DNA from: Gluconobacter sp. Gdi
GTDB taxonomy: Bacteria; Pseudomonadota; Alphaproteobacteria; Acetobacterales; Acetobacteraceae
Direction: 5' to 3'
DNA length: 64,000 bases
NCBI RefSeq assembly: GCF_014132155.1
Contig: NZ_BLJQ01000003.1
Location: 246,450-310,449 of the forward strand
Part shown: one piece after another, positions 15,083-23,370 of the stretch
Numbering within the stretch: the stretch's first letter is position 1
Layout: every line of letters begins with the position of its first letter
Translations under genes and position numbers: made by a program
Notes under the pieces: model-generated
Databases searched by the model: none
Told to the model about the DNA's origin: nothing
Seen by the model: the letters and a program-made list of their open reading frames with translations, nothing else

Positions 15083-15213
15083 CTGGAGATCAGAAATATC
15101 GGCTGGCTGTTGTTCTGGCGCTCATATCTGCCGGCTGTTTCGTGATCTACGAAGGGTTGCCCTTAACGGGGGCTGTACTGATCCTGATCGCTGCCCTTGG
15201 GAGTGGCATATGA
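15079..15213 (+). CDS. 44-residue membrane peptide
   Basis: The GTG at 15079 overlaps the helicase stop (GTGA) with AAGG upstream. Two short hydrophobic segments (AVVLALISAGCFVIYEG and TGAVLILIAALG) fill most of the product. The longer upstream open frame is a shadow of the helicase. Likely a small inner-membrane protein of unknown role. Confidence 0.5.
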   Translation: MTGDQKYRLAVVLALISAGCFVIYEGLPLTGAVLILIAALGSGI

Positions 15214-15629
15214 CCCTTCCCTGGTTCCTGAACCCTTGGGCGGAAGTGCGGCGGTTGCGGGCACGTGAAGCCCTCGCTTCAACAACGTTCGACGTGTTGT
15301 TTGCCGACTATCAGAAAGCACAATTCCACGCTTCCTCACTGAAAAGCGAACACGCCGATCTCAGGCGGCGGATTGCAGAGCGGGAAATGGAACTCAATTC
15401 ATGGGGGCAAAGGTACGCTACTCAATGCCCCATCAATGTGATGGTTGAGCAGGAAAATGCATGCCTCAGAGGCGATCCAAGCCCTCTTTCGTGCAAGGTG
15501 GATTCATACGAATCCGGTGCAGAAAACTGCGGATTTCTTCCTAAAATCCTCTCCGACGATTCACACGAATTTCGATGCTATTGCGGGCACTGCTTTGGGA
15601 AGCCTGTGAAGATGTGGGGCGGGGATTAG
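15210..15629 (+). CDS. Hypothetical protein with coiled coil and Cys-rich end
   Basis: 139 residues. Residues 20-65 form a likely coiled coil; the C-terminus has FRCYCGHCFGKPV, whose CxCxxC pattern could bind a metal. ATGA-type overlap with the membrane peptide upstream. Last gene of the replication operon. No family recognised. Confidence 0.6.
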   Translation: MTLPWFLNPWAEVRRLRAREALASTTFDVLFADYQKAQFHASSLKSEHADLRRRIAEREMELNSWGQRYATQCPINVMVEQENACLRGDPSPLSCKVDSYESGAENCGFLPKILSDDSHEFRCYCGHCFGKPVKMWGGD

Positions 15630-15650
15630 TCCGCCCGGCACCATAGAGTC

Positions 15651-15899
15651 CTATATTTTATCGGAACTATATTTCTCAAGGAGTTTGCGAAGCTGGTCTT
15701 GTGCTGTTTCCCCAGGACCACTGAGAAATTCCGTTACAGAACTATTATAGGGGCCAAGAGTCTCGTAGCGACCTCCTCCCACACCCTGTGAAATCTCCGT
15801 CTCGACATGCATTTCTCCGTCCGAGCCAATGCACAGGTAATGCCAAGTTTCATCATGGTTTCCTTTTTCATGATAATAAAAGCGAATTCGTTCTGCCAT
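15651..15899 (-). CDS. Hypothetical reverse-strand protein
   Basis: An 82-residue soluble protein with a strand-rich N-terminal half (IRFYYHEKGNHDETWHYLC) and a helical end (AQDQLRKLLEKY). It opposes the replication operon and lies in a small reverse-strand cluster with the genes at 16000-16295. A promoter in the AT-rich 15900-16000 stretch is likely. Function unknown. Confidence 0.6.
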   Translation of the reverse strand: MAERIRFYYHEKGNHDETWHYLCIGSDGEMHVETEISQGVGGGRYETLGPYNSSVTEFLSGPGETAQDQLRKLLEKYSSDKI

Positions 15900-15999
15900 G
15901 ATACCTAAAGCCTGTTATTGGAGCGCGGAGTATTGCCGCGTAACACGAAATATCCCTTAATAGAGAAGAGCACATAAATCAGAAGTTAAAATTTTTATT

Positions 16000-16086
16000 T
16001 TAGTCGCGCTCAACACCAAACGGCGCACCCTTCCCGCACTTGCAGCAGTCGTAGGCCCATCCTGATTTTGTTTGTCTCGTGGTCAT
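16000..16086 (-). CDS. 28-residue Cys-containing peptide
   Basis: ATG overlaps the upstream gene's stop (ATGA). The product contains YDCCKCGKGAPFG, a compact cysteine knuckle that could bind zinc. Very short, but the coupling and the cysteine pattern argue for expression. Confidence 0.4.
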   Translation of the reverse strand: MTTRQTKSGWAYDCCKCGKGAPFGVERD

Positions 16087-16295
16087 GGGGATTGTTGGTC
16101 AAGCAGTGCGCGGGCCATTATGGCGGCTTGTAATTCTAATTCATCCAAGCTGGACAAAGGAACTATCGGCTCTTGGTCAAATAATCCACTGACAGTCTTA
16201 ACGACAAGAAAATCTCCATCGATATACCAGTGCGCAAGAGGCTCTCCATCGAAGAGTATCGCTTTAGGGTTCTCAGAGGTGGCAATTTCGGTCAT
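16083..16295 (-). CDS. Hypothetical small acidic protein
   Basis: The frame is open far upstream, but AAAGGAAAATGAA before the ATG at 16295 points to that start, giving 70 residues. The product is acidic and helical at its end (SSLDELELQAAIMARALLDQ). It is coupled to the 28-residue peptide gene. Function unknown. Confidence 0.55.
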   Translation of the reverse strand: MTEIATSENPKAILFDGEPLAHWYIDGDFLVVKTVSGLFDQEPIVPLSSLDELELQAAIMARALLDQQSP

Positions 16296-16373
16296 TTCAT
16301 TTTCCTTTAGTTCTCTAAGTTTATCGCAGTTTTCTCCTTGTACAGCCACACTCGCCTGTACTAAGATTCCTGC

Positions 16374-16994
16374 ATGCCGAAAGCCCTGAAATCCCGCGCC
16401 GGACTCGGCGATACTCTCCGCCGTTTTTCCACTCCGAAGCCCGCAAGAAAAACGGCGTTCGCTGTGTCTCGTGCAGAGGACAACTCGCCCACGCCTGAAC
16501 GGATGGCAAAGCAAGATTACGAATGGCAGGGCAAGAAGCGGTTCAAGCTGAATACCGTCAACGCGCTGCATATGGCGGGCGATATTGATGGTGCCGCAGT
16601 AACCGCAGCCCAGTGGTGGATTTGCGACTATGTGTTCGCGCATCATGGGTATCTAGATATCCTGAGCGATGTTCTGCCCACCGACTATGTGAAGGGCGAT
16701 GTTCACACGTTCGCAATCTCGCGCGGGCACGCTGCCGAGCGGATTGGCATGATCCGCGACCGCCTGGGGCTTTGTGCCCACGTTCGTTTGGAAATGTTAC
16801 TAGCCCATGAGCTGTCATTCTCGGCAATGGCTGAAGCGTTGGTGCCAGAAAAGGCCGCTCACGGTCGCCGGATTATCTCCGGCCAATGCGCGCTCGTGCT
16901 TGAGCAGCTCTCTGATGCGTATGCGGTGGTACGTCGGGAGATACGGGGGGACGTCCAGAGACAGAAAGCTCTTGTACTTGGACCCAGCGCCTGA
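16374..16994 (+). CDS. Hypothetical protein preceding the packaging genes
   Basis: A 206-residue protein: a basic, disordered start (1-45), then a mixed domain (WQGKKRFKLNTVNALHMAGD) and a helical end (MLLAHELSFSAMAEALVPE, then ALVLEQLSDAY) that resembles the C-terminal helix-turn-helix-like domain of alphaproteobacterial DUF6456-type proteins. Between replication and terminase genes phages often place their late regulator, so a late activator or antiterminator is possible; this is inference. The 3' end carries a 17-base sequence repeated at 35418-35434. Confidence 0.55.
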   Translation: MPKALKSRAGLGDTLRRFSTPKPARKTAFAVSRAEDNSPTPERMAKQDYEWQGKKRFKLNTVNALHMAGDIDGAAVTAAQWWICDYVFAHHGYLDILSDVLPTDYVKGDVHTFAISRGHAAERIGMIRDRLGLCAHVRLEMLLAHELSFSAMAEALVPEKAAHGRRIISGQCALVLEQLSDAYAVVRREIRGDVQRQKALVLGPSA

Positions 16995-17058
16995 TACGGT
17001 TGGACAACACTGAATAATTGCGCCTACAGCGCAAGAAGCTTCCCGGACAATCAAACGC

Positions 17059-17403
17059 ATGTCGCTGCCATCCGTCAAAATTGGCGACGTGGTGCGCTGG
17101 CGTGGTTCTGTCCATGTGATTGCGTATTTACAATCAGGAAGCGCTGTTCTCTGTCCAGTCTTGCCGACGAGAACTGTCCGGCATCGTGCCGATATCCTGA
17201 TCGAGTTCCCAGACACACTCTATCTCGGCGTGACAGATGGCGCTCTGATCCGGTGCAAGCCGTTCGTATTTCGCGATGCTTTCAAGTTGACGGTTGATGG
17301 AGCGCTTTCCGACAAGCTAATCCATCGCGTTCATCATGCGATTGATCGAGAAATAGATGCGCGGAGAGTTGAGGCAGGCTTGCCTGAGTATCGAGTGAGG
17401 TAG
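17059..17403 (+). CDS. Hypothetical phage protein
   Basis: 114 residues, strand-rich at the start (VKIGDVVRWRGSVHVIAYLQ, SH3-like rhythm), helical at the end (RVHHAIDREIDARRVEAG). It lies directly before the terminase small subunit gene (2-bp gap). Function unknown. Confidence 0.6.
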   Translation: MSLPSVKIGDVVRWRGSVHVIAYLQSGSAVLCPVLPTRTVRHRADILIEFPDTLYLGVTDGALIRCKPFVFRDAFKLTVDGALSDKLIHRVHHAIDREIDARRVEAGLPEYRVR

Positions 17404-17405
17404 TT

Positions 17406-17843
17406 ATGGTGAGGAAGAAGGTCGACGCACCAGCTCCGGAACCCTCTCGAATTGATATCGCCAGCGCATGGGACGGCGTACTTGTTCTTCTGGAAGAAGG
17501 ATTGACGCTTCGGGAAATCTGCCAGCGTAGCGACATGCCCACATGGGAAGGATTACGGAAATTTATCCGTAAAGACCCCGGCCGAGTTGCACAGTACGCA
17601 CACGCGCGTACCGCGGGCGCGGAGGCGTTAGAGGATGAGCTTCTCCACGCCGCCCGCTCTGCGGGTCCTGAGGATGCCGCGGCCCGAAGGTTGCAAGTTG
17701 ATGCGCTCAAATGGGTGATGAGTAAGCGAGCCCCCAAGGTATACGGTGACAAGATCACGCAGGAACACACCGGCGCTGACGGTGGTCCATTGGAGTTCAC
17801 AGAAATTCGAAGGGTGGTCGTAGACGTACCCAAGAAGGATTGA
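17406..17843 (+). CDS. Terminase small subunit
   Basis: A 145-residue DNA-recognition subunit of the packaging motor. An N-terminal helix-turn-helix (EGLTLREICQRSDMPTWEGL, residues 30-50) is followed by a helical oligomerisation region and DALKWVMSKRAPKVYGDK, the typical C-terminal sequence of this small-terminase family. The large subunit gene follows with an overlap of the stop region. Good match in size and context. Confidence 0.88.
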   Translation: MVRKKVDAPAPEPSRIDIASAWDGVLVLLEEGLTLREICQRSDMPTWEGLRKFIRKDPGRVAQYAHARTAGAEALEDELLHAARSAGPEDAAARRLQVDALKWVMSKRAPKVYGDKITQEHTGADGGPLEFTEIRRVVVDVPKKD

Positions 17844-17845
17844 GC

Positions 17846-19075
17846 ATGACGAAGGCGCTGGAAATACCCACAGCGCGCGTCTTCCTTCCCCTCCTAAAGC
17901 CGAACCGGTACAAAGGCGCATATGGTGGCCGAGGATCGGGCAAATCGCACTTCTTTGGCGGCCTGACCGTTGAAGAGCACTTGGCCATTCCGGGTCATCG
18001 CACAGTCTGTATTCGCGAAATCCAGAAATCGATTGCGCGTTCGTCCAAACAGTTGATCGTGGACAAGATCAACCAGTTTAACCTGAACCGGCATTTCGAT
18101 GTTCAGGATCAGGTCATTAAGACACCGGGGGATGGCCTGATCGTCTTCCAGGGCCTGCAAAACCATACAGCGGATAGCATAAAATCGTTGGAGGGCTTCG
18201 ACCGCGCGTGGATCGAAGAGGCGCAGTCGATCAGCTCATATTCATGGCGGATGCTGCGGCCGACACTTCGTAAGCCGGGTTCAGAAATATGGGCATCGTG
18301 GAACCCGGCATCGTCTGACGATCCGATTGACGAGTTTTTTCGTGGCGAAGGCTCTGACCGCGCCGATCTGACGGCTGTTCGGGCCAACTGGTCTGATAAC
18401 CCGTGGTTCGACGACGGCACGCTGCCAACTGAGCGTGAGGAAGATCAGAGGGCGCGGCCAGACGAATATGACCATGTCTGGGAAGGTGATTACGTCACCA
18501 TCTCGGATGCGGTGATCTTCCGTAAGCGCGTCACGGTAGATGATTTCGAGACGCCAGAGGACGCCCGGTTTTTCTATGGATTGGACTGGGGTTTCTCTCA
18601 GGATCCGACGGCGGTCGTTCGGTGCTTCATCCGCGATGAAGTGCTGTATGTAGATTATGAGGCTGGCGGAACAGGTATCCATCTGGATGAACTGCCCGCC
18701 GTTCTGGATGAGATCCCCGGAACGCGGCGCTGGCCCATCAAGGCTGACTGCGCCTCCCCTCAGAACATCAGTTTCATGGCGACCCGCTACCGCTACAACA
18801 TGACACCCGCCAAGAAGTGGCCGGGGAGTGTGGAAGACGGGATCGACCGCCTGAAGGCGTTCAAGCGCATTGTTGTGCACCGCCGTTGTCCGCGCATCGC
18901 TGAAGAGTTCCGCAAGTACGCATTCAAGGTTGATCCAAAGACTGAAGAGGTCCTTCCGGTCATTGTGGACGCCTGGAACCACTGGATTGACGCATTACGA
19001 TATGCCCTAGACGGCATCATTCAGAACCGCCGCTCCATGCCCTCCTTCGCAGGGTACAAATCAAGGACACGTTGA
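17846..19075 (+). CDS. Terminase large subunit
   Basis: About 409 residues from the ATG at 17846 (AAGGA upstream; a TTG at 17840 is the other choice). ATPase and nuclease of DNA packaging. Walker A is YGGRGSGKSHFF (about 29-40), Walker B RAWIEEAQSIS, and the nuclease part has FYGLDWGFSQDPTAVV with the first metal-binding Asp and DCASPQNISFM later. It is of the PBSX/P22-like terminase type that uses headful packaging in relatives. Overlaps the portal gene by 4 bp. Confidence 0.93.
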   Translation: MTKALEIPTARVFLPLLKPNRYKGAYGGRGSGKSHFFGGLTVEEHLAIPGHRTVCIREIQKSIARSSKQLIVDKINQFNLNRHFDVQDQVIKTPGDGLIVFQGLQNHTADSIKSLEGFDRAWIEEAQSISSYSWRMLRPTLRKPGSEIWASWNPASSDDPIDEFFRGEGSDRADLTAVRANWSDNPWFDDGTLPTEREEDQRARPDEYDHVWEGDYVTISDAVIFRKRVTVDDFETPEDARFFYGLDWGFSQDPTAVVRCFIRDEVLYVDYEAGGTGIHLDELPAVLDEIPGTRRWPIKADCASPQNISFMATRYRYNMTPAKKWPGSVEDGIDRLKAFKRIVVHRRCPRIAEEFRKYAFKVDPKTEEVLPVIVDAWNHWIDALRYALDGIIQNRRSMPSFAGYKSRTR

Positions 19076-20694
19076 TGAAACACTGGTTCAGCCGCAACCG
19101 GGAGCGCAAGCCGTTGCCCGAGCGGCGCGAGCCTGTGCTTCCACGTAATGAACGGCGTCTCAACCTACGATCGTTCCGCCGAGATGGTGGAGAGACAATG
19201 CCTACTGACCCGCGTGACGCGTTCGACGCTTACAAGCCGCCGAAGGGTGTTTGTGGTGAAGCTCCTGCCGCTTTGGCTATGGACGGTGACGATCTGGCCC
19301 TGGTCGGTGACATGACGGGATGGGCGGCTACCGCCTCCCCGATCATGCGCGATTACTTCGAGGATGGTCTGGCCTTCCTCGGCTATCCACAGCTTGCGCA
19401 GATGGCACAGCGGGCAGAGTTCCGCAAGCCTTGCGAGGTCATTGCCCGGGAAGCAACTCGCGAATGGGTCGAGATCCGTTCGGATAAGCAGGGTGGCGAT
19501 GAGAAGGACAACGAGCAAGCCGCTGATCGCATCAAAGAAATTGAGCGCGAATTTGAGCGCCTGAACGTTCGTCGCGTGATCCGAACGCACGTCCTGCATG
19601 GCCTGCTGTATGGCCTTGGGCATGTGTGGATCGGAATTAAGGGCGCACCCATCACGACGGAAGGGCAGTCCAAGCCGCTCGTTATCGGTGAGAACGGCAT
19701 GAGCAAGGGCTCTCTAGAGCGCCTCGCCAATATCGAGCCAATCTGGACCACGCCCAACAGCTACAACGCGAACAACCCGCTGGCGAAGAACTTCTACAGG
19801 CCGGACAATTGGTGGGTTCTTGGCACGATGGTGGATAGCTCCCGCCTGCTGACCACGATCCCCTACCCTGTTTCACAGATCCTGGCGCCTGCGTTCAACT
19901 TCGGCGGCCAGTCTCTTACGCAGCTTCTACGCGCCTACGTCCACAACTACCTGGCCACGCGCAACAGTACAGCCAAGATTGTTCGCAATTTCTCCAAGTT
20001 GGTCCTGAAGACGGACATGACGGGGAATATGCAGACGGATATCGGCCCGGGCATGGACGTTCAGCCGCTGCTCTACGGCGATGTGGATATGGCCTCCGTG
20101 CAGGGTCGCGCTGCGTACATGCAGGATGTGGCCGAGGGCCAAGACACAATCGTGGTGGATAAGGAGCGTGAAGACGCCTCCATTATCGCCACACCGCTGT
20201 CCGGCCTCGATAGCTTGCAGGCGCAGGCAATGGAGGCAATGGCCAGCATCCCCGGCATCCCGCTGGTGAAGCTGTTCGGCATCCAGCCGCAGGGATTGAA
20301 CGCATCCTCAGAGGGAGAAATCCGCGTCTTTTACGACGAGATTTCCGCCTTTCAGGAAGCCCACATCCGACCCACGCTTCAGACCATCTTTGAAGCGATC
20401 CAGATCCACCTATGGGGTAAGATTGACGAGGACCTGTCCTTCCGCTTCGTGCCGCTCTGGCAGATGGATGAGAAGCAGCTGGCCGAGATCGAGAAGATCA
20501 AGGCTGATCTAGGAGCTGTGAACATTACGGCCGGGGTGACCTCCCCCGAGGAAGAGCGAGAACGCCTGTCCACGGATGAGCGCAGCATTTACCGCGGGGT
20601 TAATCTCACCGGGCCGCCGCCTGAGCCGCCCGAACCTGAGCAAATGCCCGACATGGAAAGCCTGCTGAAGCGGGGCGAGGAAGAGGAAGATTGA
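19072..20694 (+). CDS. Portal protein (DUF1073 family)
   Basis: 540 residues. The family motif region FLGYPQLAQMAQRAEFRKPC, then EVIAREATREWV is clear at about 100-130, and the crown/stem region follows (PLSGLDSLQAQAMEAMASIP). It forms the dodecameric ring at the capsid vertex through which DNA passes. C-terminus acidic and Pro-rich. Pfam links this family by name to the anti-CBASS protein Acb1, but no phosphodiesterase HxT motifs are present, so it is simply the portal. Confidence 0.9.
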   Translation: MMKHWFSRNRERKPLPERREPVLPRNERRLNLRSFRRDGGETMPTDPRDAFDAYKPPKGVCGEAPAALAMDGDDLALVGDMTGWAATASPIMRDYFEDGLAFLGYPQLAQMAQRAEFRKPCEVIAREATREWVEIRSDKQGGDEKDNEQAADRIKEIEREFERLNVRRVIRTHVLHGLLYGLGHVWIGIKGAPITTEGQSKPLVIGENGMSKGSLERLANIEPIWTTPNSYNANNPLAKNFYRPDNWWVLGTMVDSSRLLTTIPYPVSQILAPAFNFGGQSLTQLLRAYVHNYLATRNSTAKIVRNFSKLVLKTDMTGNMQTDIGPGMDVQPLLYGDVDMASVQGRAAYMQDVAEGQDTIVVDKEREDASIIATPLSGLDSLQAQAMEAMASIPGIPLVKLFGIQPQGLNASSEGEIRVFYDEISAFQEAHIRPTLQTIFEAIQIHLWGKIDEDLSFRFVPLWQMDEKQLAEIEKIKADLGAVNITAGVTSPEEERERLSTDERSIYRGVNLTGPPPEPPEPEQMPDMESLLKRGEEEED

Positions 20695-21503
20695 CCCAGC
20701 TCCGCTGCACATCGGTAACCGGGAAGGCCCTCAAGCCAACCCGCGTCAGTGCTGCGCTCGAAGCGGCCTACTACCGTGATCTAATGCGCCTCATCCGGGA
20801 GATGGACGACAGCCTGACTTACTGGCTTCAAGCCAACTACCGGAAGCACGAAAGCGCTATCGCGCAGGATAGCGTCTCGGATGAACTGCAGAAGGTCATG
20901 AACAAGCTGACGGCTCGCTGGCGGATGCAGTTCAATGAGGTCGCGCGATACCTAGCCAAGAAGCAGTCCAAACGCTGGCAGCAGCACGCGGACACGTCCT
21001 TGATGGATAAGCTCAAGCAAGCTGGTTTTGCCGTGAAATTCCGACCTTCAAAGGCTGTAGCGGACACTCTGGACAGCGTTATTAATCAGAACACAACGCT
21101 CATCAAAAGTATCGCTGACCACCACTTGAACGAAGTGGCGGACATGGTGCAACGGTCAGTTATGGCAGGACGTGATCTGGCAACACTGACAGCTGAACTG
21201 AAGGAGCGCTATGGCATCACTCAGCGCCGTGCCGCTTTCATCGCGCGAGACCAGAACAACAAAGCCACGTCGTTCATCACGCGGACACGTCAGATCGAAA
21301 TGGGACTGACTGAGGCGATCTGGTGCCACTCAAGCGCGGGAAAGCATCCACGGCCTATGCATGTGAAAGCGGGGCGCGAAAGGCTTCGCTACGATATCCG
21401 TAAGGGCGCTGATGTGGACGGCAACGGCAAGTTGATTTTTCCCGGTGAGGAACCGAACTGCCGATGCACGTCTCAGGTGATTATTCCGGGGTTTGACTCT
21501 TAA
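20691..21503 (+). CDS. Mu F-like minor head protein
   Basis: TTG start overlapping the portal stop, with a purine-rich GAGGAAGAGGAAGA before it; 270 residues. The C-terminal half holds the Mu F (head morphogenesis) domain: RRAAFIARDQNNKATSFI, RQIEMGLTEAIWCHSS, HVKAGRERLRYDI and GEEPNCRCTSQVII with its paired cysteines. Such proteins sit inside the head near the portal. Its 3' end overlaps a reverse-strand small gene by 23 bp. Confidence 0.88.
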   Translation: MTQLRCTSVTGKALKPTRVSAALEAAYYRDLMRLIREMDDSLTYWLQANYRKHESAIAQDSVSDELQKVMNKLTARWRMQFNEVARYLAKKQSKRWQQHADTSLMDKLKQAGFAVKFRPSKAVADTLDSVINQNTTLIKSIADHHLNEVADMVQRSVMAGRDLATLTAELKERYGITQRRAAFIARDQNNKATSFITRTRQIEMGLTEAIWCHSSAGKHPRPMHVKAGRERLRYDIRKGADVDGNGKLIFPGEEPNCRCTSQVIIPGFDS

Positions 21504-21651
21504 CCAAGTCTTGGCAGTCGTCGATCTGTCTTTGAAGCGCATTCATCGGCCCCGCATAAGGAGATTTCGGGTCTGATTCGTTTATTCTCTTCGCAAGATC
21601 GCGAACAGCATCAGCAAGAAGAAGCAACAACTTCCGTTCATTTGCAGTCAC
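21481..21651 (-). CDS. 56-residue antisense helical protein in the head operon
   Basis: A GTG at 21651 has AGGAGA seven bases upstream. The product (MTANERKLLLLLADAVRDLA, then PMNALQRQIDDCQDLVK) is a clean amphipathic helix-turn-helix hairpin or coiled coil with good codon use. It fills the only gap in the head gene run, on the opposite strand. Could be a small regulator expressed in the lysogen. No relative recognised. Confidence 0.5.
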   Translation of the reverse strand: MTANERKLLLLLADAVRDLAKRINESDPKSPYAGPMNALQRQIDDCQDLVKSQTPE

Positions 21652-21666
21652 AACGGCTCTCCTAAA

Positions 21667-22842
21667 ATGACAGACACAATCATGGCCCTAGACCGATCGG
21701 TGCGACGCATCGACGCGGATGGGCATCTGCACGTTGAGCGTTGCGTGCTCAGCGCGGCTGTAGTCTCACCCTATTACGGGCGAGAGATCAACGGGGCCGA
21801 GCGTCTGGGGCTGGAGCCGGACACCATCTACTGGATGTATCGGGACGCCGATGCCTTGCGGGAAGCCGCATCGAGCATCAACGGCAAGCCACTGATCGAG
21901 ATCCACCAGCCGGTCAGTGCAGACGATCACCCGCGTGAAATCACGGTCGGTTCGGTCAACAACGCGACATTCCAGGCGCCTGACCTGATTGGCGAACTCG
22001 CCATTTGGGATGGTGATGCCATCAAACGAATTCAGGACGGTTCCAAGCGGTGCGTGTCAGCTGGATACGCCTACGAGACCGTCCCTGAGACCGGTGAGAT
22101 CAACGGACAGCCCTACACGCTGAAGATGGTCAATATCCGTTTCAACCACCTTGCCCTGGTGGAAGAGCCACGCGTGAAGACCGCCATCATTGGCGACAGC
22201 GCACCACCCAACATCACGAAGGAAACGAGCATGGCTGCCCACAAGCCCATGTCCACAGCGGGCCGCATCGCGGCGGCCATCCGTTCCGGTCGCCTTGCCA
22301 TGGATGCGTCTGAAGAAGACGTCAAGAAGTGCATGGACGAGGACGAGACTGAGGAAGAGAAGAAGGCCCGCGAAGAGAAAGAACGCGCAGCCGCCGATGA
22401 AGAGGCGAAGAAGAAAGAGGACGAAGAGCGTAAGGCTGCTGACGAAGAAGCCAAGCGTGAGGCGGACGAGCAGAAGGCCAAAGACGAGGAAGAGCGGGAA
22501 AAGGACGACGATAAGAAGGCGCAAGACGCCGCCGTCGATGCCAAGATCAAGCTCGCGCTCGACAATCAGCGCCGCGAACTGCGGGCAGCACAGGACGCTC
22601 GTGAAGCCGTTCGTCCTCTCGTCGGCGACGTCATCGGCATGGACAGCGCTGGCGACATCTATCGCTACGCCCTGAAGCAGACCGGTCACGATGCGACTGG
22701 CGTTCATGACAGCGCTCTTCCCGCTCTCGTCAGTATGGCTATCGATGCCAAGCGCCCCGCCCGGCCCGTTCGCCTCGCCGCAGATAGCGCAGCGGACAGT
22801 GATTCCCCTCTGGCGGGCGCTTCAGCTCGCCGCAAAGCGTAA
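21667..22842 (+). CDS. DUF2213 prohead protease fused to scaffold-like tail
   Basis: 391 residues. The N-terminal DUF2213 domain (1-175) contains the signature SPYYGREI, GKPLIEIHQPV, and GSKRCVSAGYAYE, considered the phage capsid maturation protease of this morphotype. Residues about 215-305 are a very charged Lys/Glu/Asp-rich coiled coil, as expected of a scaffold, and the end is a small helical domain. Protease-scaffold fusions are known in related phages. The charged run is a low-complexity repeat at DNA level as well (about 22310-22540). Confidence 0.85.
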   Translation: MTDTIMALDRSVRRIDADGHLHVERCVLSAAVVSPYYGREINGAERLGLEPDTIYWMYRDADALREAASSINGKPLIEIHQPVSADDHPREITVGSVNNATFQAPDLIGELAIWDGDAIKRIQDGSKRCVSAGYAYETVPETGEINGQPYTLKMVNIRFNHLALVEEPRVKTAIIGDSAPPNITKETSMAAHKPMSTAGRIAAAIRSGRLAMDASEEDVKKCMDEDETEEEKKAREEKERAAADEEAKKKEDEERKAADEEAKREADEQKAKDEEEREKDDDKKAQDAAVDAKIKLALDNQRRELRAAQDAREAVRPLVGDVIGMDSAGDIYRYALKQTGHDATGVHDSALPALVSMAIDAKRPARPVRLAADSAADSDSPLAGASARRKA

Positions 22843-22854
22843 GGAGCGGCCCCG

Positions 22855-23370
22855 ATGGGTTTCCCTACCAAGATCAATTACAACTGGGCAAAGGGTTTTC
22901 CAGGCGGCATCGCCTCCGCGAACCCGCGCCGCTCCGCCATTCCCGGACCGATGGGCTTTATTGCTGGCGCGGCTGGCGTCACGGTCGGCGTATTCGGCTG
23001 GGTTCAGGCTGACGGCGTAACCGTTCTGAACAAGCCAATCGCCTCTGAAGCCCCGACCGGCTTCGTACTGCGCGACCAGACGGGTCTTATCACGGCCTAT
23101 CTCGGCGAAAGCACGATGCTGCTCCCGAGCGGCTTCAATGTGCAGCTTATGACGGGCGGCGATTACTTTGCTGTTTCAGCCGCGACTGCTGCAACGCCAG
23201 GACAGGCCGTCTACGCCTCCACGACGGATGGCACGCTTCAGACGGGCGCAGCTGGTACGGCTCCTGAAGGCACAGTCGCAACGGGCTGGATCGTCACACA
23301 AGGCGGCGCTGCCGGTTCCACCATCATCATTTCCGGTGCGGTTGCGCCGATTGCAGGGAGCAACGAATAA
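22855..23370 (+). CDS. Capsid structural cement/decoration-like protein
   Basis: A 171-residue, Gly/Ala/Thr-rich, strand-rich protein directly before the major capsid gene. Features such as KGFPGGIASANPRRSAIPGP and PTGFVLRDQTGLITAYLG fit the structural cement proteins of DUF2184-capsid phages. Likely trims the capsid exterior. Overlaps the capsid gene by one base. Confidence 0.75.
   Translation: MGFPTKINYNWAKGFPGGIASANPRRSAIPGPMGFIAGAAGVTVGVFGWVQADGVTVLNKPIASEAPTGFVLRDQTGLITAYLGESTMLLPSGFNVQLMTGGDYFAVSAATAATPGQAVYASTTDGTLQTGAAGTAPEGTVATGWIVTQGGAAGSTIIISGAVAPIAGSNE

Noticed and set aside
19072-20694. Possible anti-CBASS (Acb1-like) protein
   Set aside because: The family name links DUF1073 portals to Acb1, but length, context and lack of HxT phosphodiesterase motifs show an ordinary portal protein.
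22310-22540. Charged repetitive DNA as a tandem repeat or CRISPR-like array
   Set aside because: It is codon-level repetition of Lys/Glu/Asp in the scaffold-like part of the protease gene; there are no spaced identical repeats. No CRISPR array was seen anywhere in the window.
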